From contig NISF01000009.1 in assembly GCA_002270295.1 (NCBI GenBank), forward strand, positions 1 to 64,000: a DNA stretch of 64,000 nucleotides, given 5' to 3'. Positions 47,526 to 56,635 of this stretch are shown piece after piece. The notes under the pieces were generated by a model. It was not told where the DNA came from. It made no database searches and saw nothing but the letters and a program-made list of their open reading frames with translations. The first letter of the stretch is position 1. Each line of letters opens with the position of its first letter. The translations under genes and the position numbers were made by a program. Origin of the DNA: Enterobacter sp. 10-1 (GTDB lineage: Bacteria; Pseudomonadota; Gammaproteobacteria; Enterobacterales; Enterobacteriaceae).

Positions 47526-48095
47526 TTAGTTAATGCGGGGCTGGCCCCACGCCGATGGTGTAACAACAAATACAACCGTTGTGGGCTGGTGATAGACATC
47601 CTCAGAATCAACGTAAGGCGCTATCCATAATGATGCTGTTTGCTCACCCTTTCTTAGCGGCCTTGGATAATTACCGGGTACCGTAGACGGAGAGGTATAG
47701 GTACCAACACTAACCGGCCTGATATATACCGGAGCAGTCCGGGTTCTCAGGACGTCATCATGATTGACCGGTACCGTATTCAGGAACCCGGATTTATTGC
47801 TCACCGTCACAGCGGGCGCAGTATTTCGCACCGGTTTAATGACTGGCTGCGGCGGCAGCGGGTATGAGTTTGGCGAAGACGTCCTGAAATTTCCGTCAGC
47901 CAGTCGTGGCAACCCTGCCGCAGCCGGCTTTGCTGATGCGTGTTCCTCCAGGGCTTTTGCTTTCTCATTCGCCTGCTCCATCGTCATACAGGTATCGGAT
48001 GTTGTGGCATTACATTCAAAATCGGACTCTGTGCCCGCGCACCCGGTTAAGAGCAAAGCGCTGCCCAGAGGAATTAACAGTATTAATTCCTTCAT
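47526..48095 (-). CDS. traV: TraV outer-membrane lipoprotein (VirB7-like)
   Basis: 189 residues with a lipobox (LLLTGC, Cys19) and the TraV Cys pairs (FECNATTSDTCMTMEQAN). Anchors the TraK/TraB core complex to the outer membrane. Slightly longer than the F protein (171). Confidence 0.9.
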   Translation of the reverse strand: MKELILLIPLGSALLLTGCAGTESDFECNATTSDTCMTMEQANEKAKALEEHASAKPAAAGLPRLADGNFRTSSPNSYPLPPQPVIKPVRNTAPAVTVSNKSGFLNTVPVNHDDVLRTRTAPVYIRPVSVGTYTSPSTVPGNYPRPLRKGEQTASLWIAPYVDSEDVYHQPTTVVFVVTPSAWGQPRIN

Positions 48096-48157
48096 GTATT
48101 CCCCTTTATATTCCTGGTGGGTTATTTATGGTGATTAACCCTTGTTGATGCCCTGAC

Positions 48158-49582
48158 TTACTGACCTGAGTTTTCGCCCCCCGACATTGCTCCCGGCGAG
48201 AACTGATGCGGGTCCAGCTTGCCCAGTTTCTTCAGCATCTCATCGGTATTAAAACCATTCAGGTTCCCGCCGGATTGCTGTGACCTGCTCTCAGGTTGTT
48301 CGGGTTGCTGCTGGTTCTGTGCCTGCTGTTGTCCATTTTTCTCCGCTTCAAGCTCCTCAATAGTTTTCAGCTGGAAACCGTCCTGAAACACTATGGTGAC
48401 TTCGTTGCCCGCGCCGATCGGGATCACCGCGTGATACTGCTCAGCGCGTTTGATGTAGTAATCGCCTAACGTCTGTGCAGCTTTCGATGATCCGCCGCCA
48501 ATCCCCATTTTCAGGACATCACCGGCGCCAACGGAGGCTGTGGCACCCAGACCAACAGCTGGCTGCGAAGCTCGCTCAATCCCCTGACCAATCCCGTCAA
48601 TAAACCCAGCCCCCCAGGCCCAGCCGAGGATTTTTCCGTTACGCATCACCACTTCCCCTTTTATGCCGTTTTTGCCCATAAAGGACACATGACCCTTAAT
48701 GGGTTGGTCGATAGTTTTGTCGCCTTTGATACAGCTGATATTGCGGGTGCGAACGATGGCGCGCTCACTCGATACGTCACCCCAGGCTTCGAGGCCGACA
48801 AAGCAACCAGTCAGGTCATAGGTTTTGCTGTTCGGCATTTCCACATGCCCAATAATTCTCAGCGACATCGGTACGGTTGATTCATTCCCGGTAACGGAAG
48901 CGTTGGCATCGGCACCTTCGATCAGCTTGCTTTTGGCAAAGCTGCCTGACGGAATGTAGGGCAGTGACTTCGTTTTCTTACCGCGGTCATAGCTGAACGT
49001 TTTGCGCTGTATCTGGTTCGGTACCGGTACGGACTGATAGCTAACCTGTGGAGCCTGCACGGTGCCATTGCCAGGATAGAACGCTGTTGGCGGAGGGACT
49101 GCCCCACCAGGTTGAGGGGGGAAATTTGCCGGCTGCGGCTCCCCTTCCGGTCCCGGAGGCGGCGAGGGTGGCGAAGGCGCAGGCTCGCCGCCAGACACGG
49201 CTGGTTTCACGCCCAGCGTCTTAAGTTGCTCCTGCATGGCCACATTTTCATTGCTGAGTTTGTCGATACGGATCTGGTCTGCGCTGCGCGCTTTACTGAG
49301 CAAATCCACTTCCCCCTGCAGAGCGCCAAAGCGCTTATTCAGATCTGCTGCAGTGGCCTGCATTTCCGTAGTCGCATGTTGCTCCACCTTACTGTTGAAC
49401 TGACTGTCCACCACCCCGGTCATGTCCGGCGCCGGTTCACCCTGTATGGGGGCTTCTTCTTCTGAACTCAGATTCAGATCGGACAGATACATCCCGCCGG
49501 CAATCGCACATGCACCACCGACAAGAATGAGGACCAGCCAGAGATACTGTTTACGTTTGATTAGCGTATTAAAGTTGGCCAT
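48158..49582 (-). CDS. traB: TraB secretion core protein (VirB10-like)
   Basis: 474 residues, ATG at 49,582 overlapping the traK stop by one base. One N-terminal span, a coiled coil (about 75-115), a Pro-rich spacer (PSPPSPPPGPEGEP) spanning the periplasm, and a conserved VirB10 domain (LPYIPSGSFAKSKLIEGADA, GCFVGLEAWGDVSSERAIVR). Bridges inner and outer membranes. Confidence 0.94.
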   Translation of the reverse strand: MANFNTLIKRKQYLWLVLILVGGACAIAGGMYLSDLNLSSEEEAPIQGEPAPDMTGVVDSQFNSKVEQHATTEMQATAADLNKRFGALQGEVDLLSKARSADQIRIDKLSNENVAMQEQLKTLGVKPAVSGGEPAPSPPSPPPGPEGEPQPANFPPQPGGAVPPPTAFYPGNGTVQAPQVSYQSVPVPNQIQRKTFSYDRGKKTKSLPYIPSGSFAKSKLIEGADANASVTGNESTVPMSLRIIGHVEMPNSKTYDLTGCFVGLEAWGDVSSERAIVRTRNISCIKGDKTIDQPIKGHVSFMGKNGIKGEVVMRNGKILGWAWGAGFIDGIGQGIERASQPAVGLGATASVGAGDVLKMGIGGGSSKAAQTLGDYYIKRAEQYHAVIPIGAGNEVTIVFQDGFQLKTIEELEAEKNGQQQAQNQQQPEQPESRSQQSGGNLNGFNTDEMLKKLGKLDPHQFSPGAMSGGENSGQ

Positions 49583-50316
49583 CAACGTGACTCCTCTGCC
49601 GTGGTGACCCAGACCTGCATGCGACCACCGCCAACCAGCTGGCTCGCGGAGCCACTGAGCATGATGGCGCGAGTTCCCGCCTGCCAGAAATCGCTTTCCC
49701 GGATGTTTCGCGCCGACAGCGTTACATTTTCAACGTTGTACAGAACAACTTTTAGATGGTGACCGGTCCAGACCCGGGCCGCCGTGGCGCGAAGGCCGGC
49801 AGGCACGGATAACACTTCTGATGTGACAGGGATGGACTGGTATTCATCAGGGATCTGACCCTGGCGAACAGCGCGGTTCAGCGAAACAAGAACGCTTTCA
49901 TACGGGTTGGATTCCTCCCATGATTTAGCCGGCCCGGGCGTGCCAATGAGCTCGGATACCAGCTGGATAGTCCGGCCCACTCCGGCACGCGGCACCGCAC
50001 GGATAGAAAAGTTGAGGCCGCGCTCTGTTTCCACAATAAACGTGAATGGTTTCTTGCTGACCGTAGCAAGGATCGCCCCGCCACTGTCGGTCTGCTCCTG
50101 GTTCGTCAGCCCGCCATCCAGACTGTTAATGGCGGTGATCCGGTCTCCTGGTACCGTGAAGAGGTTTGGGTCTGTGTTGCTGACAGCGATGTTTGCCTGT
50201 CCGCCGTTGGCCAGGGGTACAACAGTCGGTGCCAGCGTACCGCTGAGGGTAGCCGATATCGCAGGTAGCGAAAAAAACAGGCAACCGGAGATAAATAACG
50301 GGTTAATTTTTTTCAT
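49582..50316 (-). CDS. traK: TraK secretion core protein (VirB9-like)
   Basis: 244 residues with a signal peptide and the TraK family blocks ([36 protein letters not shown]). Outer-membrane-associated partner of TraB and TraV. Confidence 0.93.
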   Translation of the reverse strand: MKKINPLFISGCLFFSLPAISATLSGTLAPTVVPLANGGQANIAVSNTDPNLFTVPGDRITAINSLDGGLTNQEQTDSGGAILATVSKKPFTFIVETERGLNFSIRAVPRAGVGRTIQLVSELIGTPGPAKSWEESNPYESVLVSLNRAVRQGQIPDEYQSIPVTSEVLSVPAGLRATAARVWTGHHLKVVLYNVENVTLSARNIRESDFWQAGTRAIMLSGSASQLVGGGRMQVWVTTAEESR

Positions 50317-50869
50317 TATTTATTTCTCCAAAACGCGCCAGCCAGCTGACACCATCAACACGATTAAACTGCAGGACGTAACTTTTAATTTCACTGTAGG
50401 GCGCAGAATCCCCTATCCAGGTTTTCAGTTCTCCACGGTAATCCACCCGATTTTCTGCCGGATACGCACGAACAGACGTCATATAAAAAGTGGAGTTCAC
50501 GTTATTGTCTTTTATCCGCTTCGCATCTTCAGCCAGCTGGACCTTAAGACTGTTCTGTGAGGCAGGTAATACATACCGGAGCAGTTGTTGATGCTGGGCG
50601 TCGACCGTTTCCGGCGTGACATTCAGACGTAATGCAATAAAGCTCATGCCCAGTTGTTCAAGATAAGAAGCGTCCGCCTGATTCTGAGAAACAGCGAAAG
50701 GCGCATTGAACAGCATGGGAGTAACCGCCACCTTCTGTTCGTTCTGAAGGCGGTAGTTATTAATCCCCAGAATGATATTGGTAGACAGACTGAGAAGAAG
50801 GACTGTCCCCATACAGATATATCCCAGCGCAATGACACGCGAGGTGCTGAGTCGGGCGCCATGTTCCAT
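50303..50869 (-). CDS. traE: TraE pilus assembly protein (VirB5/VirB8-like)
   Basis: 188 residues, N-terminal span ([19 protein letters not shown]) and a periplasmic VirB8-type domain. Same size and place as F TraE. Overlaps traK by 14 bases. Confidence 0.92.
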   Translation of the reverse strand: MEHGARLSTSRVIALGYICMGTVLLLSLSTNIILGINNYRLQNEQKVAVTPMLFNAPFAVSQNQADASYLEQLGMSFIALRLNVTPETVDAQHQQLLRYVLPASQNSLKVQLAEDAKRIKDNNVNSTFYMTSVRAYPAENRVDYRGELKTWIGDSAPYSEIKSYVLQFNRVDGVSWLARFGEINNEKN

Positions 50870-50887
50870 GTGTTATTCCCCACTGTT

Positions 50888-51193
50888 TTATTTAATCCAC
50901 TGCCGGAAACAGGAGTCCGGGATATCGTGAAAAAATCCTTTAAGAAGGGATGTCGGCAGATACCAGTAAATAAGGTCGCGCAACCAGGTACTGCCCCGCC
51001 CTTTTTTGAGTTTCTTAATACCCCAGAAAACCAGTACCGCTGCAGCTATACCAAAGAGGAACTTACTGGTCCAGAAACCCCAGCCGAGGCAAATGACGGC
51101 CGGGATAAGCTCATCGAGATATAAACCAAACCAGCGGGACTGGTTTGTCAGTGTTTCCGGGAAACGGTATTTCTTTAATTCGTCTCCCGTCAT
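50888..51193 (-). CDS. traL: TraL pilus assembly protein (VirB3-like)
   Basis: 101 residues from the ATG (a GTG one codon earlier is an alternative). [17 protein letters not shown] and [18 protein letters not shown] are diagnostic of TraL. Two spans. Confidence 0.92.
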   Translation of the reverse strand: MTGDELKKYRFPETLTNQSRWFGLYLDELIPAVICLGWGFWTSKFLFGIAAAVLVFWGIKKLKKGRGSTWLRDLIYWYLPTSLLKGFFHDIPDSCFRQWIK

Positions 51194-51206
51194 CACCTTT
51201 ATCCTG

Positions 51207-51575
51207 TTAGTAACCTGCGACCGACATACCGACGGTAATAAAGGTCGAAATGATGGCGAAGCCGAACAGGAACTTCACGTTTTTGGTCATCATATACATG
51301 ATGCCGCCCGCGATAACTTCAGCCAGAACAACCCATTTGACCACGCTGGAAGACTTACCGAAGGTGCCTTTCACGGTGGTATCACCGGATTTCATCAGGT
51401 CTGTTGCGGTAGTGGTGGCCATAGCAACGTCCGGGAAGAACGACGCCAGAACTGCCAACGGCAGCGCAGCCTTGGTCACTTTCAGCGCTGTCTTTTTATT
51501 GAAAACGCGTGACAGAAAAGACGGTTTGGTTTCTTCAGAGAAAGCATTTCCCTGAACACTTAATACAGCATTCAT
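51207..51575 (-). CDS. traA: TraA F-type propilin
   Basis: 122 residues. The long leader ends at AMA (51-53), the expected LepB cleavage site, giving a mature pilin of 69 residues starting [11 protein letters not shown]. The two membrane helices and connecting basic loop (MTKNVKF) are as in F. Subunit of the extendable, retractable sex pilus and receptor of F-specific phages. The Thr N terminus raises the question whether TraX still acetylates it. Confidence 0.95.
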   Translation of the reverse strand: MNAVLSVQGNAFSEETKPSFLSRVFNKKTALKVTKAALPLAVLASFFPDVAMATTTATDLMKSGDTTVKGTFGKSSSVVKWVVLAEVIAGGIMYMMTKNVKFLFGFAIISTFITVGMSVAGY

Positions 51576-51622
51576 GATTATTTCCTTATCTAATGATGGT
51601 TTAAGATAAATTAACTGCTAGT

Positions 51623-52015
51623 TCATTCTTTACTCTCTGTTACTTCCCTCCTGATAATGTCTACTTCAGAACTATAGAAATCCGGAAACTTCTCCAGATG
51701 TTGTTTGAGACGAAGATACACCTCGAGTGTTTTAGAGCGACCACTTCTGTTTTTCGCCTGAATTAACAATCTATTTGTATCTTTATCAAAACGAAGGAAG
51801 AGTTTTTTGGACCTTTTTTCCTTCGTACATAATAAATTCTGCACATCGTACAGCTCAGGTTGTTTTCTTAGGTGATCATCTACTCGCAATTGTACTTCGG
51901 TACCTTTTACTCTCCCGCTGCGTAGTGTTGCTAACACCAATTTTTGGTAGGTATCTTCATCGCAACTAAAAACAACAGCACTACCTGTAGCGGTACGATT
52001 AACAAGTCGTTTCAC
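51623..52015 (-). CDS. traY: TraY oriT-binding protein and tra operon activator
   Basis: 130 residues with two ribbon-helix-helix repeats in tandem (VQLRVDDHLRKQ and VYLRLKQHLEKF each follow an SGRxK-type motif), the F form of TraY. The GTG start has GAGG seven bases upstream; unusual starts are normal for traY. It binds oriT, aids nicking and activates the tra promoter together with TraJ. Confidence 0.9.
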   Translation of the reverse strand: MKRLVNRTATGSAVVFSCDEDTYQKLVLATLRSGRVKGTEVQLRVDDHLRKQPELYDVQNLLCTKEKRSKKLFLRFDKDTNRLLIQAKNRSGRSKTLEVYLRLKQHLEKFPDFYSSEVDIIRREVTESKE

Positions 52016-52097
52016 AATAGGGCCTCAATAACAAAAGCTATATTAATTGTTCCCTACTTCTTTTCAAAAAACAACTGGAAAGATGTCACCCTTTTAT

Positions 52098-52781
52098 TTA
52101 CAAGTTATTAACATTCTTTATTATTATATTTTTAACCCCTTTCATTATGGGCACAGCCAATTCACTCAGGTGAACTATTAAAAAGGCATCATCTCTGTTG
52201 CTAATTTTCAACTTCTTAAGTATTTCACTCACGGCATTTCTCGAAGAAGCATATTTACAGCCCATGATTTGAGATATCAAATTATGACTAGCACCTCCAG
52301 AATACAAACCTAAAAAATCGAATTCAGTCCTCGACAATTCCTTGACGTTTTTCATAAATTGAATAATGTCATTATGCATAGGTAAATCTTTGATTATCTT
52401 TTCATTGGTATTTAGCGATCTACCAAATTTCCATAGATAATAAACCTCCCCACTCTGCTGAATTTTCTCCAGTGTGAAATCAAACTGCTTATCATTCATA
52501 TATACACATTTCTCTATATGAAAGTCGGCGTCTTCACCGCGCAAGATGAGCTCAATTTCACGGAGATGAAGGAAATCATCTACTCCGAAATGCGCCTCCC
52601 AGTATTTATCTGAAACGGGTCCGTTTCCAAACTCCGTTAAAAAAGCAGGATTGAATGCTGGGAAAAAACCATCATGGGTATGAATGCACGCAGGGAAGGA
52701 ATAGTTCATGATAAGCATCTGAAGAGAAGATGCCAGGGATTGACGGCAGGTGTCTTTTTCTTTACGATCCATCGGATACAT
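52098..52781 (-). CDS. traJ: TraJ activator of the tra operon
   Basis: 227 residues, with an N-terminal PAS-like domain (about 40-125) and a C-terminal helix-turn-helix (GGASHNLISQIMGCKYASSR), as in F-family TraJ. GGAGG five bases before the ATG. Activates the promoter upstream of traY, countering H-NS. Its leader is the target of FinP/FinO. Confidence 0.85.
   Translation of the reverse strand: MYPMDRKEKDTCRQSLASSLQMLIMNYSFPACIHTHDGFFPAFNPAFLTEFGNGPVSDKYWEAHFGVDDFLHLREIELILRGEDADFHIEKCVYMNDKQFDFTLEKIQQSGEVYYLWKFGRSLNTNEKIIKDLPMHNDIIQFMKNVKELSRTEFDFLGLYSGGASHNLISQIMGCKYASSRNAVSEILKKLKISNRDDAFLIVHLSELAVPIMKGVKNIIIKNVNNL
52740..52768 (+). promoter_or_regulatory. FinP promoter
   Basis: TTGACG (52,740-52,745) and TACGAT (52,763-52,768), 17-bp spacing, inside the start of traJ and reading against it. 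The predicted RNA start near 52,775 gives an RNA of the known FinP size. Confidence 0.7.
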
Positions 52782-52850
52782 AGCGGCCTCCTTGTTAGGT
52801 CTCTATGGGCAGTAGGTATGAGAAGGTGAAGTCTTCTCATACCTGCGATA
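52775..52850 (+). ncRNA. finP: FinP antisense RNA
   Basis: About 76 nt against the traJ leader. Stem-loop I (GGCCT/AGGTC) has the loop CCTTGTT, complementary to the traJ ribosome site AACAAGG. Stem-loop II (GGTATGAGAAG/CTTCTCATACC, 52,815-52,843) is a perfect 11-bp stem followed by an AT-rich tail. This is the two-hairpin plan of FinP; pairing with traJ mRNA, promoted by FinO, blocks TraJ synthesis. Confidence 0.78.
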
Positions 52851-52967
52851 ATCAAATTTTAAGTTAAATTAAATCTTATAAAATGATAATAAACCAATTA
52901 TCTCTTAATGTCACCAATAGAGCACAGATCATTATTCTATTTATTAAATATAAAATAGAATAATTCA

Positions 52968-53357
52968 TTAAGACTCTTCGGACTCAACCTCAGGGAAGTA
53001 TGTTCGCAAAACTTCCTGCACATCCTCCTGAATGTTCTGAACCATACTTTTCCATTGCCATCTTGGGTCATCTTTTACATGGGGACTCAAACACTCCATA
53101 CCCAGAACTTTGTTTATCGAAAACTGAGTTTTAACTACGTACTCAAGTAAAGCTTTATTGAAGGCCATCTGATTAAAACCTGATTCTTTTCTTTCCATCT
53201 GGGCTTCATAGACACGCAACCCCAACTCTATCAGCATTGAACTGATACTTGAAAAATTGACGTCTTTATCTTTTGCACCTTCAACACGGCGGCTTTCAAT
53301 TATAGCGTTAATTTTTTCAACAACTTGGTCGCTTATATAAACCTGAACCCTTGGCAT
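52968..53357 (-). CDS. traM: TraM relaxosome protein
   Basis: 129 residues: N-terminal ribbon-helix-helix DNA-binding domain (MPRVQVYISDQVVEKINAII) and C-terminal tetramerisation helices (FNKALLEYVVKTQ). Binds sites between itself and nic and contacts the TraD tail to signal mating. The region upstream holds repeated GACTC/GAGTC motifs that are its probable sites. Confidence 0.93.
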   Translation of the reverse strand: MPRVQVYISDQVVEKINAIIESRRVEGAKDKDVNFSSISSMLIELGLRVYEAQMERKESGFNQMAFNKALLEYVVKTQFSINKVLGMECLSPHVKDDPRWQWKSMVQNIQEDVQEVLRTYFPEVESEES

Positions 53358-53429
53358 AGCCTCTCCCTACTATAAGTGTCAAATCATGATAGTGTATATA
53401 GTGCATATTTTTTTCGGCAAAACGCAGAA

Positions 53430-53700
53430 GAGAGTCCAGACTACACTCTAGAGTCCCCTTCGAAAAGTATCGCACTTAAAAGGACTACACTCTAGAGTAT
53501 AGTCCCCACCATCTTACTCTTTTTTCAAAGAATAGTCGGTAACGACTCTATATAGACTCTACGCCGACTCTACATAGAGTTGTTCTAGAGTCTGATTTAA
53601 CTTTCCATTAGAAAGAAACAGAAAGTTTATATCCGTAAACTCATAATTTAAAAGCGCAATCTGCAAAATTTTAATTTTGCGTGGGGTGTGGTGATTTTGT
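53430..53700 (+). other. oriT: oriT with TraM/TraY site cluster and nic
   Basis: The sequence GCGTGGGGTGTGGTG (from 53,679) equals the F TraI recognition site; by analogy nic lies between 53,689 and 53,690 on the plus strand, so the leading region to the right enters first. An inverted repeat GCAAAAT/ATTTTGC (53,663-53,680) precedes nic as in F. Towards traM there is a 16-bp direct repeat GACTACACTCTAGAGT at 53,439 and 53,483 and a dense run of GACTC/GAGTC motifs (53,543-53,592), matching the GANTC style of TraM sites. Confidence 0.9.
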
Positions 53701-53780
53701 GGTGAGGAGTGCATATTTGTTGAGTCCGCGTCTGGGATGGGTTAACGTATTTCCAGAAATCGACCCTGGAGGGGAAAACG

Positions 53781-54257
53781 ATGCGGAGCATCATCATTGC
53801 CGTTTTTTTTGTATTCTCGTTTGCCGCCAATGCTGCAGATTGTTTTACCCTTGCCGGACGCGATTACAAAATCGATCCGGATCTGCTCAGGGCTATATCC
53901 TGGCAGGAATCAAAATTCAAAATTGACGCTATCGGAAAGAATCCTGTCTCCGGCTATGGTTCAGGACTGATGCAAATTGACTCGCAGAATTTTGAAAAGC
54001 TGTCGAGCTTTGGAATAAAACCGCATCACCTGTTGACGGACGCCTGCCTGAACATTTACACCGGCGCCTATTACCTGGCACTGGCATTTAAAAAATGGGG
54101 AGTGAGCTGGGAGGCTGTCGGAGCTTACAATGCGGGGTTTAGCAGAACGGAGAAGCAGGCCATGAGACGTCTGCAGTATGCCAGGAAGATCGAGGCCATT
54201 TACAGGGCTATTAAGGCGAATAACAAAGCGGGCCAGGTTCAGCCGACACAACGATAA
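53781..54257 (+). CDS. P19/orf169-type lytic transglycosylase
   Basis: 158 residues with a signal peptide (1-19). SLT fold with catalytic E43 (ISWQESKF), [11 protein letters not shown] and GAYNAGF motifs. Opens peptidoglycan for the mating channel. First leading-region gene, reading away from oriT, with GGAGGGG upstream. VirB1-like and present next to oriT in F and R1. Confidence 0.92.
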   Translation: MRSIIIAVFFVFSFAANAADCFTLAGRDYKIDPDLLRAISWQESKFKIDAIGKNPVSGYGSGLMQIDSQNFEKLSSFGIKPHHLLTDACLNIYTGAYYLALAFKKWGVSWEAVGAYNAGFSRTEKQAMRRLQYARKIEAIYRAIKANNKAGQVQPTQR

Positions 54258-54279
54258 AGACCTCAATCAAGAGGTCTTT
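54256..54279. terminator. Terminator hairpin after the transglycosylase gene
   Basis: AAAGACCTC (54,256-54,264) pairs with GAGGTCTTT (54,271-54,279) over a six-base loop. With A and T runs on both sides it can stop transcription from either direction, separating this gene from the convergent antirestriction gene. Confidence 0.7.
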
Positions 54280-54294
54280 ACGTTAAGATTGAAA

Positions 54295-54825
54295 TCAATC
54301 AATTGCTCGCAAGATTAAATGACTCTCCGGATGATGAATAATGCTGAGATAACTTTTCAGCGCATCCTGTCGGGCAATGAGATGTTTGCATACATGGGTA
54401 TATCCCGCCCCCATATCCGCAACCTGCCAGGACAACCAGTTAATTATCATCAGCGTGGAGATGATCCCGGCAGCATCTGCACTCACGTCGCTGTCAAAAT
54501 TATTTTCGGGTATCACCATTCTGTAATACTGTTCACCTGCCGGTGCAATATATCCCGTCTGTGTCGTAATGAACTGAATCCGGTTCGGCGCCACATTCCC
54601 GCCGACACCCTGCGGAATAATCCAGTAATCCCATGCGCCGTTACTGTAATCCGAATACTGGCGTAACCAGCTGGCTACCATATTTATTGCCGACGGAGTA
54701 AAAAAGAGTGCCGGGATGAAATCCTCGCGCTCCTCACTGTCAGTCACACAGTAGCGATGATATTTATCTGTTTTAAATTGTTCGGCTGATTCTCGAGTGG
54801 CGGCGTTGACGTTTTTTGTGTGCAT
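54295..54825 (-). CDS. ArdB/KlcA-type antirestriction protein
   Basis: 176 residues. The core SDYSNGAWDYWIIP, VIPENNFDSDVSADAAGIIS follows the ArdB/KlcA pattern, with an extra N-terminal segment (MHTKNVNAATRESAEQF). Such proteins protect entering plasmid DNA from type I restriction. The N-terminal segment resembles the start of the 57,382 gene, and both lie downstream of a copy of the same long repeat, so their leaders were duplicated together. Expression early after entry fits. Confidence 0.75.
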   Translation of the reverse strand: MHTKNVNAATRESAEQFKTDKYHRYCVTDSEEREDFIPALFFTPSAINMVASWLRQYSDYSNGAWDYWIIPQGVGGNVAPNRIQFITTQTGYIAPAGEQYYRMVIPENNFDSDVSADAAGIISTLMIINWLSWQVADMGAGYTHVCKHLIARQDALKSYLSIIHHPESHLILRAID

Positions 54826-55092
54826 TCTGGTTTACTCCTTAGCGGTTTATTGTTTCGTTCGACTTCATCACTGAGCGGCAAAGGGCAATGAGCAGCAGGC
54901 GATGAATAAATACAGGGGCGCTTTGCGTTCATTTACCCCTGTATTTATTTAGCGGTTGATGCTAGAAGCAGCCCTCCGCGAAATGATGAAAACGGACGAG
55001 ATACAGCTGAGGAGAATGCACACAACCCGTAACGGAAATTGGTCGCCAGACGAATTATCGTTACGGTCTTCAGAGTAGCGAATATTTTCGCT

Positions 55093-55279
55093 ACGGTGAA
55101 AGCGGCGTATCCGTTTACGGATACAGCAAGCGTGCCATTGACGTTAGCCATCAGACCCTAGCGTTAGCCCGAAACCGCCCCGCGGGTTCGGCGGAGACTG
55201 ACAGGTGCGCAGCAGCTGTCTGGCGGAGTGGGGCTGACGACTGAGCAGCGTAGCTGATCGGGAGCCGAAGGTGGCCATA
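55093..55279. repeat. Frpo/ssi-like structured repeat, copy A
   Basis: About 187 bp nearly identical to 57,905-58,091. Shared blocks include GACGTTAGCCATCAGACCCT, AGCGTTAGCCCGAAACCGCC and GATCGGGAGCCGAAGGTGGC. Rich in potential hairpins when single-stranded, with a direct repeat CGTTAGCC. It lies upstream of the minus-strand antirestriction gene, for which the entering plus strand is template. This matches the known behaviour of F Frpo elements, which are promoters in single-stranded form. Confidence 0.75.
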
Positions 55280-55513
55280 TTCCGTACGCCCGGGGTAATA
55301 AGCCTTATTTTCAGCAAAGTTAAATAAATACCGAGAAAGAAAAACAGCAGGAAGAAGAAAGACAGAAAGCGGCAGAAAGAAAATAAAAGAGAGGGGCTAA
55401 TAACGCGCGATATTAATACTGGTGGCGCGTCAGCGCAGCCGGTATTATTTTGCGCCGCAGGCGCGCGGCCTTTTTCAGAGGTTGGGCAGGTTCTTCCCTG
55501 CCCTTCTGGTAAT
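55280..55513. other. Intergenic, no gene
   Basis: Purine-rich stretch (55,330-55,400) followed by GC-rich inverted segments around 55,400-55,475. No gene or terminator with a clear T run. Lies between the methylase-like gene and copy A of the repeat. Confidence 0.35.
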
Positions 55514-56347
55514 TTACGCGGCCTCCTGTATTCCGCGCATAAAGTCCCGCATTGCCCTGAACCGGCCCAGGTCTGCCAGCCGTTTTTCAAAGTCGTTGAG
55601 GTAGTAAACCGGGGTATACCTCACCCGCCGGAACTGCATCGTGAGCGTGTTCCCCGTCACCACTTCCGCCGCTATCCCCAGAAGTGACAGCTGGATGAAG
55701 GCCATATCTGCCGCCACCGGATCGATATCGATGCAGCTGCCGAACATGTGCATGGAAGGGTTGATATCTGCGTCAAGCAGGCACTCTGCATAGGCGATCA
55801 GCATCCCGGCAGCCCCACAGGCCGGGTCGCTGACAGTGGCAATCCCTTCCCGGCTGATAGTATCTCTGACGCCTGGCATCAGCATCCGCGCCATCAGGCA
55901 TTGCACCGAATACGGAGTAAAATACTGCCCACGAAAGTTATCACCCAGCTCAAGCTCCATAAAAATCGCGCCGAGGAAATCATGAAATTTTGCCTCCAGC
56001 GCGCACACCATCAGGCAAAACATCTCCTGCATGTTCGCGATATCTGAAGCCTCGTACCGCGCGCAGATTTTCCGGCAGTGCTCCATGCTCTCAGGCGTTC
56101 TGATCCGGGCCATATCCAGCTCACTGGCGGCGAGAGACAAAAAATCGCTGAACACTTCCCAGCGCCCCAGATGGCGGCCTGTGGATTTGAACACGCTGAT
56201 AAAATGGCTCCGGCTATAATGCGCGCTCATCATCTTCTGAACAGAGGGCACACATTCGATCCCCTGCAGCATGTCCTGTGTGGCCGGTCTTTTGTCAGCG
56301 CTCTCTCTGGCCATATCAAAAACATCGGCAAAACTTAGCTGTGACAT
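55514..56347 (-). CDS. N6-adenine methyltransferase-like protein lacking the NPPY motif
   Basis: 277 residues. The TP motif of type I/N6 methylases (RGQYFTP, 139-145) and the SAM-binding motif I (DPACGAAG, 174-181) followed by an acidic motif (IDIDP, 206-210) are intact. After GNTL (232-235) the catalytic (N/D)PP(F/Y) that should follow is absent and the protein ends about 40 residues later. It may bind SAM and DNA without methylating, or be a truncated enzyme. Related plasmid leading-region genes are common; function unclear. Confidence 0.7.
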   Translation of the reverse strand: MSQLSFADVFDMARESADKRPATQDMLQGIECVPSVQKMMSAHYSRSHFISVFKSTGRHLGRWEVFSDFLSLAASELDMARIRTPESMEHCRKICARYEASDIANMQEMFCLMVCALEAKFHDFLGAIFMELELGDNFRGQYFTPYSVQCLMARMLMPGVRDTISREGIATVSDPACGAAGMLIAYAECLLDADINPSMHMFGSCIDIDPVAADMAFIQLSLLGIAAEVVTGNTLTMQFRRVRYTPVYYLNDFEKRLADLGRFRAMRDFMRGIQEAA

Positions 56348-56395
56348 GATTTTTCTCCTGGAAAAGCCGCCCCTTACAGAGCGGCAGGTTTCACA

Positions 56396-56542
56396 TCACG
56401 CCAGACCGAGGCCAGCGTATACCGTGACCATGAACTGCTGCCAGTATTCCAGGCGCATAGCGGGAACGTGGGCACGCTTCCCGCTGCGTAAGGCATTTAC
56501 AAACTCGTTCGCCTGTGCGACGATTTGAGGGTCAAATTTCAT
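56396..56542 (-). CDS. Small leading-region protein, 48 residues
   Basis: Starts at ATG 56,542 with GGAG eight bases upstream (MKFDPQIVAQANEFVNALRS). Helical, charged, no Cys. Upstream of the methylase-like gene in the same direction. No function known to me. Confidence 0.5.
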   Translation of the reverse strand: MKFDPQIVAQANEFVNALRSGKRAHVPAMRLEYWQQFMVTVYAGLGLA

Positions 56543-56635
56543 GGTGTTATCTCCATGTGGTTTTTGATGAAGCCGGATACGCACTTTTGCGGGTAGGTAT
56601 CCGGCGTTGAATGAGCAGGCGAAAGCCTGCTTTTT

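Noticed and set aside
53439..53498. Iterons of a second replicon
   Set aside because: The 16-bp direct repeats lie between traM and nic, contain GANTC-type motifs and have no adjacent initiator gene; TraM binding sites explain them better.
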